This document shows positions 16,979 through 25,077 of a DNA stretch of 35,650 nucleotides, piece by piece; positions within the stretch are counted from its first letter, which is position 1; every line of letters starts with the position of its first letter. The stretch comes from an uncultured Porphyromonadaceae bacterium (GTDB lineage Bacteria; Bacteroidota; Bacteroidia; Bacteroidales; Muribaculaceae), in contig CAMWSV010000003.1 of the NCBI GenBank assembly GCA_947177015.1, positions 1-35,650 of the forward strand, read 5' to 3'. The translations under genes and the position numbers were made by a program. The notes under the pieces are model-generated. The model was not told the DNA's origin. It did not search any database and saw only the letters and a list, made by a program, of their open reading frames with translations.

Positions 16979-18301
16979 TTACTGGATATTAAAGATGCGG
17001 CGGATTTCGTCAACGGCATCGAGTTTCTCCCAGGTGAAGAGTTCGACTTCGCGCTCGATGGGGTCTTTCTCGTAGCGTGAGTGGAAGGTCTTCTTCACGG
17101 TGCGCGGTTCGCGACCTACGTGGCCGTAGGCGGCTGTCTCCAGATAGATGGGGTTGCGGAGTTTCAGACGGTCTTCGATGGCACGCGGGCGCATATCAAA
17201 CAGATCTTTTACCCGGGCTGCAATTTCAGCATCACTGAGGTTTACCTTGGCTGTGCCGTAAGTGTTGATGAAGAGGCTCACCGGCTCTGCCTTACCGATG
17301 GCGTATGCCACCTGCACGAGCACTTCGCCAGCCACTCCGGCCGCCACAAGATTCTTGGCAATGTGACGACACGCATACGCTGCCGAACGGTCTACTTTAG
17401 ACGGGTCTTTGCCCGAGAATGCACCCCCGCCGTGTGCGCCGCGACCGCCGTAGGTGTCTACGATAATCTTGCGTCCGGTGAGTCCGGTATCTCCGTGCGG
17501 ACCTCCGATGACGAATTTGCCGGTAGGATTCACGTGGAGTTTCAGATCAGCGTCAAAGAGTTTCTGCACATCTTCGGGGAGAGTGGCGATCACTCTCGGC
17601 AGGAGCACGTCGCGCACATCGCGGTAGATGATGTCGTGCATCTCCTGATCGGCTTTATCCTGAGCCTGCTTGGTGTCGTCGAGAGGGAGCACAAATTCAT
17701 CGTGCTGAGTGGAGACTACGATTGTGTCGATACGCACGGGCTTGCCGTTCTCATCATATTCCACAGTGACCTGGCTCTTGGCGTCGGGACGCAGATATGT
17801 GGAGAGTTTCCCCTTGCGGTAATAGTTCATTGCGTCCCCCTCGCGACGAATCTTGGCGAGTTCCACGAGCAAGCGGTGAGAGAGGTCTATTGTGAGGGGC
17901 ATATAAGTGTCGGTCTCATCTACGGCGTAACCGAACATCATTCCCTGGTCGCCGGCTCCCTGTTCCTCCTCCACTTCGCGGCTCACACCGCGGTTGATGT
18001 CGGCACTCTGTTCGTGAATGGCAGAGAGCAGACCCAATGAATCGGCATCAAACCGGTATGCCCCGCGATTATAACCGATGCGATTTATAACGTCGCGCGC
18101 AGCGGCGGGGATATCTACGTATGCCTGCGATGTCACCTCGCCAGCCACTACCACCTGCCCGGTGGTGCAGAGTGTCTCGATAGCCACGTGGCTCTGAGGG
18201 TCGCGCGCAAGGAATTCGTCGAGGAGTGCGTCGGAAATCTGGTCCGATACTTTGTCGGGGTGTCCCTCCGACACTGATTCAGAAGTGAATAAATAGTGCA
18301 T
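16979..18301 (-). CDS. metK: S-adenosylmethionine synthetase
   Basis: MetK makes S-adenosylmethionine from methionine and ATP. The 440-residue protein starts [21 protein letters not shown], the conserved N-terminus with the ATP-binding His. [10 protein letters not shown] (methionine/ATP site) and the P-loop-like region [18 protein letters not shown] are present, as is the [14 protein letters not shown] block. It is some 40-50 residues longer than E. coli MetK, as in many Bacteroidota, mostly through insertions in the central domain ([16 protein letters not shown]). Its leader carries a SAM-I-type riboswitch and a terminator-like hairpin, so expression should fall when SAM is plentiful. Confidence 0.97.
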   Translation of the reverse strand: MHYLFTSESVSEGHPDKVSDQISDALLDEFLARDPQSHVAIETLCTTGQVVVAGEVTSQAYVDIPAAARDVINRIGYNRGAYRFDADSLGLLSAIHEQSADINRGVSREVEEEQGAGDQGMMFGYAVDETDTYMPLTIDLSHRLLVELAKIRREGDAMNYYRKGKLSTYLRPDAKSQVTVEYDENGKPVRIDTIVVSTQHDEFVLPLDDTKQAQDKADQEMHDIIYRDVRDVLLPRVIATLPEDVQKLFDADLKLHVNPTGKFVIGGPHGDTGLTGRKIIVDTYGGRGAHGGGAFSGKDPSKVDRSAAYACRHIAKNLVAAGVAGEVLVQVAYAIGKAEPVSLFINTYGTAKVNLSDAEIAARVKDLFDMRPRAIEDRLKLRNPIYLETAAYGHVGREPRTVKKTFHSRYEKDPIEREVELFTWEKLDAVDEIRRIFNIQ

Positions 18302-18383
18302 ATTCTAATTTTCTTGTTTATTTTTCAATTTTATTATACGTATGGACGCAAAATATACGTTCGAGCCTGCACATATCTACATA

Positions 18384-18422
18384 AAGAAAGCATTTCCGGC
18401 TTATTGCTGAAAATGCTTTCTT
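18384..18422 (-). terminator. Terminator-like hairpin between SAM riboswitch and metK
   Basis: A 12-bp stem (18384-18395 with 18411-18422; AAGAAAGCATTT and its complement) with a 15-nt partly paired loop; on the minus strand it ends in CTTTCTTTATG. It lies 82 nt after the aptamer P1 and 83 nt before metK, the place expected for an expression platform. The T tract is short. Confidence 0.6.
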
Positions 18423-18503
18423 AACTCTTTATGCAGTCTGCGGCGTCAGGCATAGCGCGCAGATTGATTTTTCATTTCAAGGGGAGAGACGCTACGTGGG
18501 CGA

Positions 18504-18609
18504 CATCATCCTTGCAAAGAGCAGTTTTAGCATTTTTTTTGGAGGTTGCAAGCAGCCAAATTTGTCCTCCTGATATTTCAACTCATACGCACGGGGCGTA
18601 AGGATGATG
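18504..18609 (-). ncRNA. SAM-I-type (S-box) riboswitch upstream of metK
   Basis: Read on the minus strand, a 10-bp P1 helix (CATCATCCTT, 18609-18600, with AAGGATGATG, 18513-18504) closes a 106-nt element, the usual size. Inside are GGAGGACAAATTTGGCTGC, TTGCAACCTCC and AAATGCTAAAAC, matching the conserved GCAACC and GTGCTAA blocks of the SAM-I aptamer in their usual order. The context, directly upstream of metK, fits exactly. I assign it from these motifs, not from a covariance model. Confidence 0.82.
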
Positions 18610-18641
18610 CAAAGTTAATACTTTTTTCCGATATTTCCAAA
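18610..18641 (-). promoter_or_regulatory. Bacteroidota promoter for the metK riboswitch transcript
   Basis: Minus strand: TTTG (18641-18638), 20 nt, then TAACTTTG (18617-18610), directly abutting the riboswitch P1. Transcription would start within the first P1 strand, which may shorten that helix. The box lies against the stop codon of the UbiA-like gene. Confidence 0.8.
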
Positions 18642-19592
18642 TCAGAAAAGTTCATACATCGAAGCGCTGGGATATCCGCAGGCTATCCAGAATATAAGCA
18701 TCACCATACCTGTAAACAAAAAATTGAGTTTACAGAGCAGGTTGAGGAAGTTCAACTCCCCTATCGTGGCATTGTGCATTCTGATCACTAGGAAAGTATT
18801 GAGTGCAAATCCCATGAAGGCGGGCAGACTCGCGAACAGGGGCTTCAGGAAGTTGCAGATGAATACGCCGAAGAATATCATGGCGAGCATCAGCACGCCG
18901 TTGATAAACATCAAGATCCGCACTCCGGTAGGGGTAAGATTATACACCACGCCACCCTTTATGTTCGGTGTGATGCGATACATCAGGTAATTATACATCA
19001 GATGCACGTTGCACGCCAGGAATCCCATCGCCGGCCCCACAAAGAGTCCCGGTGCCTGGTCAAAACCGGCGAAGGCTTGCGCCTGATTCTGCAATTCGGC
19101 GAGTGATGTGCCGAGCACACCTATCGGACCGAATATCAGCCATGTGATAAATATCATGCGATAGGTGCCGAAAATCGGTCGCTTCGCAGTATTAATTATG
19201 AAGATAAACCCCACTAATACTATGCCTGCAATAAATACCCAAAAGGAATTGGGAGAGGTGGCCATTATCACAAGTCCGAGCATACCTGCTATGATGAAGC
19301 AGGCGAAGGCTCCTTCGCGAAGCACACGGTTGTGCAGGGCGTTCATCACATCCTCCTTATGCTCATAGCGCGGATGGATGGATTGGTCGTAGTTGCGTTT
19401 GGCGCGTGTGTAGAAGTACATCAGATTCGCTCCCATCTGAAGAAATATGGCGAAGAACACACACAGTGAGGCTGCAAACCACTCCAGACTGCCGCGAATG
19501 GCGGCACATGCCGTGCCGGCAAATACAGTGCCTGCCCCAAGCATCAGCGAGGGGATATTTACCTTTTCTTTTACGTATGACAGTACGTCCAT
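18642..19592 (-). CDS. UbiA-fold membrane protein lacking the Asp-rich motifs (MenA-like pseudoenzyme?)
   Basis: A 316-residue protein with about nine membrane segments. Its overall pattern follows MenA: PSLMLGAGTVFAGT in the first helix, FFAIFLQMGANL before motif 1, and FGPIGVLGTSL in the middle. UbiA prenyltransferases need NDxxDxxxD at motif 1; here the place reads NLMYFYTRAK (from N56). The second Asp-rich motif is replaced by MYNYLMYRITPNIKGG. Without these Mg-diphosphate ligands normal prenyl transfer is unlikely. It could be a diverged enzyme, a transporter-like relative or a partner of a true MenA. Calling it menA would be misleading. It lies 187 bp after the yeiH-like gene and abuts the metK promoter. 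Confidence 0.75.
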   Translation of the reverse strand: MDVLSYVKEKVNIPSLMLGAGTVFAGTACAAIRGSLEWFAASLCVFFAIFLQMGANLMYFYTRAKRNYDQSIHPRYEHKEDVMNALHNRVLREGAFACFIIAGMLGLVIMATSPNSFWVFIAGIVLVGFIFIINTAKRPIFGTYRMIFITWLIFGPIGVLGTSLAELQNQAQAFAGFDQAPGLFVGPAMGFLACNVHLMYNYLMYRITPNIKGGVVYNLTPTGVRILMFINGVLMLAMIFFGVFICNFLKPLFASLPAFMGFALNTFLVIRMHNATIGELNFLNLLCKLNFLFTGMVMLIFWIACGYPSASMYELF

Positions 19593-19690
19593 TGGGCTTT
19601 ATTTGCTTTTCTCTGCATTTATACGCAGGTTGTGTTATTGCTGTTTTTTTGCTCCCTATCAACTCAGACGCTCTCTGATTGACAATCTTC

Positions 19691-19718
19691 AATTCTGCAA
19701 GTAATTAATTCTGCAAGT
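19691..19718. repeat. 12-bp direct repeat upstream of the UbiA-like gene
   Basis: AATTCTGCAAGT occurs twice (19691-19702 and 19707-19718), at a period of 16 bp. It lies about 100-125 bp upstream of the UbiA-like start codon and may be a regulator site; no promoter box with correct spacing was found next to it. Confidence 0.5.
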
Positions 19719-19779
19719 CGTCAATCCTGAAAATCCCCTACTCCCTGCTTTCCCGCTATATTTTCGGGCGAAAATCAGA

Positions 19780-20787
19780 TCATGCCGCGGTGGTCATCAC
19801 CACAAAGAGACTTATGGCTCCGATAAATACCCAGAGTGTCACAGCCTGTATGAGCGGCTTCACACCCACAGAGCGGATTACTTTCAGACTCAATCCGGCG
19901 CCGATGGCAAACAGCACCGCCACAAGGCATTTCCTTGCCAGGGCATAGATAAAGTCGTAGACTTCGGGGAGCACGCTCCAGGCGCTGCGGGTATAGGTGT
20001 TGATGATCATTGCCAACACGAAATAGAAGATAAACCAGGGAATTGATACCTTTGCCTTACCTTCAGGCACCTTCCCTTCGGCTGCCATCTTGCGGGCATT
20101 GAGTTTGGGGAAGAACCACATAGTGAAGAATGCCAGGGGGATAATCCATAACGCACGGGTGCATTTGATAAGAGTGGCGATATCGCAGGCTTGCGGTCCG
20201 TAGGCGGCGCCGGCTCCCACCACGCTGCTCGTGTCGTGGATGGCGATTGCCGCCCATGTGCCGAATTGATTCTGCGAGAGTCCGAAGAAATGACCCATCG
20301 GGGGAAAAATAAAGAGCGCTATGGCATTGAGGATGAAGATAACTCCGAGCGATACAGCCATCTCATCCTTATCGGCACCCACCACCGGACCGACGGCTGC
20401 GATAGCCGAACCCCCGCAGATTGCCGTGCCGGCAGAAATCAGATAGCCCGTCTTGGCGTTGATACGCATATACTTGGCGAGCAACACGCCGATTACCATG
20501 ACTCCGATCACGGATGCTACGGTGAAGATCATACCCTCGGCTCCGCTCTGCAGACTCGCTATGAGATTCATGCCGAATCCCAAGCCTACCACTGATGCCT
20601 GAAGCAGTGTCTTCGAGAGCACACGGTTGACCTTCGGAAACGGCGTGCCGAAAATGATTGCGAACACGAGCCCGAGGGCAAGTCCCACGGGGGCAGTCAC
20701 AAAGTCAGGCAATCCTATAGCCCCAAACGGAAAAAATACTACAATCAGAAGCACCCAATAGAGCACTCTACCGATACTATCCTTCAT
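19780..20787 (-). CDS. YeiH/UPF0324-family putative sulfate exporter
   Basis: A 335-residue membrane protein with ten or more helices and the YeiH family landmarks: the internal block KTGYLISAGTAICGGSAIAA and the segment TWAAIAIHDTSSVVGAGAAYG. The family is annotated as putative sulfate exporter, but direct proof of substrate is limited, so treat this as a family label. It is upstream of the UbiA-like gene and likely has its own promoter at 20833-20863. Its location near metK and SulP may reflect sulfur metabolism, though the genes are not in one operon. Confidence 0.9.
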   Translation of the reverse strand: MKDSIGRVLYWVLLIVVFFPFGAIGLPDFVTAPVGLALGLVFAIIFGTPFPKVNRVLSKTLLQASVVGLGFGMNLIASLQSGAEGMIFTVASVIGVMVIGVLLAKYMRINAKTGYLISAGTAICGGSAIAAVGPVVGADKDEMAVSLGVIFILNAIALFIFPPMGHFFGLSQNQFGTWAAIAIHDTSSVVGAGAAYGPQACDIATLIKCTRALWIIPLAFFTMWFFPKLNARKMAAEGKVPEGKAKVSIPWFIFYFVLAMIINTYTRSAWSVLPEVYDFIYALARKCLVAVLFAIGAGLSLKVIRSVGVKPLIQAVTLWVFIGAISLFVVMTTAA

Positions 20788-20832
20788 ATCTTCTGTTAAT
20801 TTTTACAAATTTAACCAAATATTTTTAATCCA

Positions 20833-20863
20833 CAAAATTACCCCATCCTCTCGCTGTATAAAT
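20833..20863 (-). promoter_or_regulatory. Possible promoter for the yeiH-like gene
   Basis: Minus strand TAATTTTG (20840-20833) is a perfect -7 box, 46 bp from the start codon. The -33 region at 19 nt reads ATTT, a poor match to TTTG, so the assignment rests on the -7 box. Confidence 0.45.
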
Positions 20864-20963
20864 CGGACGAAAGGAGGGGGTATTATAGAGATGCGGGGTA
20901 TCAAGAGGTAAGAATAGAAGTATATATCCGGCGGGTTGACGGACTATGCGCTCCCGGCGGGGA

Positions 20964-21320
20964 TTAACTGCGGACGTAGTGGGGCATCTCTTCGGGGATG
21001 ATCATGGAGAGTTCTACAAGGCCGCCGAGCGAGCCGTCGGCGTGGTGCCAGGTGGTCTGGTAGATCATCTTGCGCAGTCCCTCTTTGGAGATGGTGTAGG
21101 CGTTCGATCCCCCTTCAGTGAGCAGGCGACGGATAATTCCGCGCGAGCGATCATTGTGGTAGTCCATAATATTGTGGCCGATGAGGTCGCCCCCGCCCCG
21201 GGCAGCGAATGTGGCGCGCGAACGCTCGTTCATGAAGATAATGCGGCAGTCAGTGTCCACCACCGTCACCGCACAATCCATTCCATACGCCCATTCGGGC
21301 AGATATTGTTTCTCTTCCAT
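20964..21320 (-). CDS. Stand-alone PAS-domain protein
   Basis: A 118-residue protein that is almost entirely one PAS fold: MDCAVTVVDTDCRIIFMNERS (first strands), GGGDLIGHNIMDYHN (central helices) and MIYQTTWHHADGSLGGLVELSMII (last strands). It has no kinase, cyclase or DNA-binding part, so it must act through a partner. GHNIMDYHNDRS resembles PAS domains with a helix His, for example those fused to hemerythrin-like regions, and a haem or flavin ligand is possible; this is inference. It stands alone on its strand, between the yeiH-like gene and a divergent transketolase gene. Confidence 0.8.
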   Translation of the reverse strand: MEEKQYLPEWAYGMDCAVTVVDTDCRIIFMNERSRATFAARGGGDLIGHNIMDYHNDRSRGIIRRLLTEGGSNAYTISKEGLRKMIYQTTWHHADGSLGGLVELSMIIPEEMPHYVRS

Positions 21321-21639
21321 TTTTATCGGTATGATTGATTTTTATATTTTTTAATTCCGGCGTAAAGTTATATAATTTTCGGTAGATATTTTTCTGCAAC
21401 CTGCCAATTTTTTGCTCCTCCCTACCAAAATTATCCCATTTTCAACCATTTTCTACGTCTCACCAACCAATTTTTATATCCCGATGTTATTAATGAAAAG
21501 CGGAAAAGATGGAATTTTGCAGAAAATCCGTTCCCGGACAGGTCTGAAATAATATAATAATTACAGATCCGGAATAAATAAATTTTATCCGGAATAAATA
21601 AAATTTTACCCTAAGTAAATAGATAGAATAGATATAATT
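21321..21639. other. AT-rich intergenic region between PAS gene and DXS-like gene
   Basis: This 319-bp divergent region should hold both promoters. For the minus strand, TAATTTTG at 21433-21426 is a perfect -7 box but lacks a good -33 partner. For the plus strand GAATTTTG near 21512 is a weak candidate. The end next to the DXS-like start contains a tandem repeat. No ORF here looks real. Confidence 0.5.
21567..21607 (+). repeat. Tandem duplication (20/21 bp) upstream of the DXS-like gene
   Basis: Two copies of ATCCGGAATAAATAAATTTT lie head to tail (21567-21586 and 21587-21607, the second with one extra A). They end 32 bp before the start codon, so they are in the leader or core promoter. Confidence 0.75.
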
Positions 21640-23379
21640 ATGGAAATCAATCTTTCGGAAATACATTCTCCCGCCGATATTAAGGGGATGGATCTTGATA
21701 CTCTCGAATTACTCAGCGATGAACTTCGCGCGGTACTGATAAAGAAACTTGCCGCCCACGGCGGACACGTGGGTCCGAATCTCGGAGCGCTTGAAGCCAC
21801 TGTGGCTTTGCATTACGTGTTTGACGCTCCGAAGGATGAAATTGTCTTTGACGTCTCCCACCAGAGTTATGTGCATAAGATGCTCACCGGACGTATCGGT
21901 GCATTCCTCGAGCCCGCCCGCTATGACGAGGTGACGGGCTATACTTCCCCTCATGAGAGTGAATATGACCTTTTCGAAATCGGACACACCTCAACTTCCA
22001 TCTCTCTCGCCACCGGCCTTGCCAAGGCGCGCGACATGAAGGGAGGCAAGCAGAATGTAATAGCATTCATCGGCGATGCGTCGCTCGGCGGCGGAATGGC
22101 TCTCGAAGCCCTTAACTATGCTCCCGAACTCCACAGCAATCTCATCATCGTGCTCAACGATAACCAGATGTCGATTGCCGAAAATCACGGTGAACTCTAT
22201 CATCACCTCGCCGAGTTGAGAAGGACCAACGGTCAGTCAGGAAATAATATCTTCAAGGCACTCGGCTATGAATATATCTACGTGGAGGAGGGCAACGACC
22301 TGCGCCATCTCATCAAGGCTTTCCGCGAAGTTAAGGATACGGATCATGCCGTCGTGGTGCATATCAACACTATGAAGGGACACGGACTCCCCGTGGCGGA
22401 GGCTCATAAAGAGAACTTCCACTATGCCGGTCCGTTTGATGCCAAGACGGGTGCCCCGGCATATCCCTCGGGTGGTGAATCATACGATGATCTCTTCGCC
22501 CGCCGTATGCTCGGGCTGATGAAAGATAATCCCCGGATCGTGACACTCACTGCCGGCACGCCCGCCGCCTTCGGATTCTCCGAAGACCGCCGTAAGGCTG
22601 CCGGACGCCAATTTGTGGATGTCGGCATCGCTGAGCAGGATTGCGTCACCATGGCTGCCGGACTCGCAAAAGGGGGTTGCCGTCCCGTGATGGGTGTAGT
22701 GGCTCCATTCCTGCAGCGTGCCTACGACCAACTCAGCCATGACGTGGCTATCAATAATCTCCCGGCGGTATTTGTAGATTTCTACGGAGGCATATTCGCC
22801 ATGAACGATGTCACTCACCTGGGCATATTCGACGTGGCTATGGTATCCAATATCCCCAATATCGTGATGATCTCTGCCACCAACGCCGAGGAATATCTCG
22901 CCATGGTGGAGTGGGCGGTCAATCAGACAGAGCATCCGGTCGTGATCCGCACTCCGGGCGGCGCAGTGCGTCATTCAGACCGTGACGTAGATACTGACTT
23001 CATGCGCTATGAAGTGGTGGAGGAAGGTGAGGAGGTAGCCCTCATCGCTGAGGGCGCTCTCTTTGAGAACGCTCTCAAGGCAGCCGAAATCCTCAGATCC
23101 AAAGGACTCAACCCCACGGTGATCAATCCCAGAATCCTGTCGGAGGTAGATGCTGAATGTCTCGACCGGCTCAAAGATTATCGCCGCGTTATCACAATTG
23201 ACGACGGCATCATCAACGGCGGATTCGGTCAGAAAGTGGCTGCATACCTCGCGCCCGCCGGCGTCAAGGTGAACTGCCTCGGGCTGAAGGGCGAATTCAT
23301 CGATCGCTTCGATGCCGCCGAGGTAGTTAAAGCCAACGGACTCACTCCGGTACAGATTGCCGAACTCGCCCTCTCCTGA
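21640..23379 (+). CDS. DXS-like transketolase (1-deoxyxylulose-5-phosphate synthase paralogue)
   Basis: A 579-residue thiamin-diphosphate enzyme, shorter than usual DXS (about 620-640). ThDP and Mg motifs are intact: HGGHVGPNLGALE at 40-52, GDASLGGGMALEAL at 145-158 with LNDNQ at 172-176, and the catalytic Glu in VGIAEQ (E332). The C-terminal transketolase domain is complete. Two DXS marks differ: IAEQH becomes IAEQD (D334), and the DRAG loop, whose Arg binds the glyceraldehyde-3-phosphate phosphate, is DFYGG (380-384). It therefore probably uses another aldehyde or sugar acceptor. I assign the superfamily firmly but not the reaction. It stands alone on the plus strand and ends in a convergent hairpin. 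Confidence 0.85.
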   Translation: MEINLSEIHSPADIKGMDLDTLELLSDELRAVLIKKLAAHGGHVGPNLGALEATVALHYVFDAPKDEIVFDVSHQSYVHKMLTGRIGAFLEPARYDEVTGYTSPHESEYDLFEIGHTSTSISLATGLAKARDMKGGKQNVIAFIGDASLGGGMALEALNYAPELHSNLIIVLNDNQMSIAENHGELYHHLAELRRTNGQSGNNIFKALGYEYIYVEEGNDLRHLIKAFREVKDTDHAVVVHINTMKGHGLPVAEAHKENFHYAGPFDAKTGAPAYPSGGESYDDLFARRMLGLMKDNPRIVTLTAGTPAAFGFSEDRRKAAGRQFVDVGIAEQDCVTMAAGLAKGGCRPVMGVVAPFLQRAYDQLSHDVAINNLPAVFVDFYGGIFAMNDVTHLGIFDVAMVSNIPNIVMISATNAEEYLAMVEWAVNQTEHPVVIRTPGGAVRHSDRDVDTDFMRYEVVEEGEEVALIAEGALFENALKAAEILRSKGLNPTVINPRILSEVDAECLDRLKDYRRVITIDDGIINGGFGQKVAAYLAPAGVKVNCLGLKGEFIDRFDAAEVVKANGLTPVQIAELALS

Positions 23380-23424
23380 ACTCTAATTTTAACTATTACC
23401 GAACTCTGAGAAACTTCATATTTT

Positions 23425-23476
23425 GATTAACCCCGGATTCCCTACACATTCAGGTGTAGGGAATCCGGGGTTAATC
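23425..23476. terminator. 23-bp perfect hairpin between convergent genes
   Basis: Arms 23425-23447 and 23454-23476 are perfectly complementary (core CCCCGGATTCCC), with a 6-nt loop ATTCAG. It lies between the DXS-like gene (plus) and the TerB-like gene (minus). Neither side has a real T tract, so it may act as a bidirectional barrier or 3'-end stabiliser rather than a classic intrinsic terminator. Confidence 0.65.
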
Positions 23477-23559
23477 CGTCATATCAACAGATTGAGCGCC
23501 ACCTGCCATCGGATACCCCTAATCCGTAAGGACTTACGTCGCCACACGAAATCATCCGA

Positions 23560-24963
23560 CTAAGATTCCATCTGCCGCCACATTCTGTAGAGGCGCGATT
23601 CGAGGAGCGGCACGGGTTCGTCGCTATCAAGTTGCGCCACAAATACCTTCTCGGGCTCTATATGCACCGAGAATGAGCCATCCTTCCCTTTACTAACGTT
23701 ATAGTCTTCCGGATTATAGAGCGCCTGCAGATTCTTCAGCGCGCTCCTGAGCCGGCTGAACATGGGACGGCGTATCTCGGGCACCGTCAGATCCGGTGCC
23801 GCTCCCTTTTCGCCGCCAAATAGTTCGTAGATCGCCGCATAGCGCTTCTGAAGGCGCTGCATCCTGACCTTAAACTTATCCAGTGCGGCCGCCGATCGGG
23901 GAGCATTGAAATTGATGCCATCCTTGCCTTGACAGAGAAGAAGGGCATACAGCGCACGCTCACGGCGGTGAAGTCCCTGCGCCTTGGCGTCGATATCAGG
24001 AAAGAACACTTCCTCCTTATATGGATTCAGATGGATGGCACTGCGTATATTGCGGCGGATAAGAAATATATCGAGCAACTGCTTATAAAATCCGTGAAAG
24101 TGGAAACGGTTGCCACTCTCATCTGCCGTGCTCACCATAAAGGAGTCACTGCTGAGTATGCTCGTGAAGCGGTCGATAAAACTCTGCACCGTGAGGTCTA
24201 TATCCTCGTCTACCTCTATCTTCAGATAATTGGCGTATGGATCATCGCCCACATAACTATTACCTATCTTTATCAGCAGCGAGGGAGTGGTGTTGCGCAA
24301 TTCGGTGATACCGCACTTGTTGCAGAGGAGATCTTTGCAGAAATCTCCCGTAGTGATCTTCATAAGTGAGCGGCGTGTATTGTCGAGCCCTTCATCACTC
24401 ATGGATGGAGCCAGAAATGAGAGGATATCCTTGAAGAGCACTTCATCCGTGTGGCGATAATGATCTATCACCTTCGGGATATAGAGGAAGTGAAAGCCCG
24501 CCAGTCGGAATTCCTTGAAAATCGACCGGTAGTGAGTACGTATGGCGGCGTTAGCGGCGGCGTCATATTCATCCTCCACATAGAGGGCGGTGGCGTTATT
24601 GATATTGAAATTGGCACGCGGCATCGAGAGCACCTCCGCCTCAAATTCAGAATCGGAATCAAGCACGAGCATCAACGCAATCATCAGCAACGCCTCGGAA
24701 TGGGCACAGAAGCCGTCGCTCACCGTCATCGACCTGCAATCCTGCAGAAGATCTTTCTTGAGTCCCGACACTCCCGACTCGCAAATCAATTCCAAAGCCC
24801 GGGCAAATGATATTTCCCGCGCCTTGACCCTCACTTCGCGGTCAATATCATATTTCTCACATAGACTGCGCCAACATTCCATCTCGCCGGTATTGATTAT
24901 CCTGTCGGCTTTGATAAGATCGGCGAAAATCCGGGCTATCGCTACTTTATGGGTCTGAAGCAT
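23560..24963 (-). CDS. TerB-like N-terminal domain protein, last gene of the Ter module
   Basis: A 467-residue soluble protein. Residues 1-130 are helical with a TerB-like pattern: KVAIARIFADLIKADRIINTGE, with acidic residues positioned as in TerB metal-binding helices, and ALLMIALMLVLDSDSEFEAE. The middle (about 130-370) is unfamiliar. The end contains SALKNLQALYNPEDYNV and KDGSFSVHIEPEKVFV, which could be a small winged-helix-like unit; I am unsure. TerB proteins link membrane TerC to cytoplasmic Ter complexes. It follows the PH-like gene after 114 bp and closes the operon. No catalytic motif is seen. Confidence 0.6.
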   Translation of the reverse strand: MLQTHKVAIARIFADLIKADRIINTGEMECWRSLCEKYDIDREVRVKAREISFARALELICESGVSGLKKDLLQDCRSMTVSDGFCAHSEALLMIALMLVLDSDSEFEAEVLSMPRANFNINNATALYVEDEYDAAANAAIRTHYRSIFKEFRLAGFHFLYIPKVIDHYRHTDEVLFKDILSFLAPSMSDEGLDNTRRSLMKITTGDFCKDLLCNKCGITELRNTTPSLLIKIGNSYVGDDPYANYLKIEVDEDIDLTVQSFIDRFTSILSSDSFMVSTADESGNRFHFHGFYKQLLDIFLIRRNIRSAIHLNPYKEEVFFPDIDAKAQGLHRRERALYALLLCQGKDGINFNAPRSAAALDKFKVRMQRLQKRYAAIYELFGGEKGAAPDLTVPEIRRPMFSRLRSALKNLQALYNPEDYNVSKGKDGSFSVHIEPEKVFVAQLDSDEPVPLLESRLYRMWRQMES

Positions 24964-25015
24964 AGTGAGTTGTTATAATTTCGGGTGTGGATTATAATAC
25001 TTTACTGCAGTTATT

Positions 25016-25041
25016 ATTAACTCAAGCCATTAACTCAGGCT
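25016..25041. repeat. 13-bp tandem repeat between the TerB-like and PH-like genes
   Basis: ATTAACTCAAGCC (25016-25028) is directly followed by ATTAACTCAGGCT, with two differences. It lies in the 114-bp gap upstream of the TerB-like start. It may be slippage or a weak regulator site. Confidence 0.45.
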
Positions 25042-25077
25042 GTTGATACTGTTTATTTCTGAAGATACCGGACTGCT

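Noticed and set aside
17081-18040. 319-codon open frame on the plus strand opposite metK
   Set aside because: metK is fully conserved on the minus strand; the opposite frame shows no family motifs.
18642-19592. Annotation as menA
   Set aside because: Both Asp-rich motifs needed for prenyl transfer are missing.
21640-23379. Annotation as canonical dxs
   Set aside because: The DRAG Arg and IAEQH His are replaced and the protein is short.
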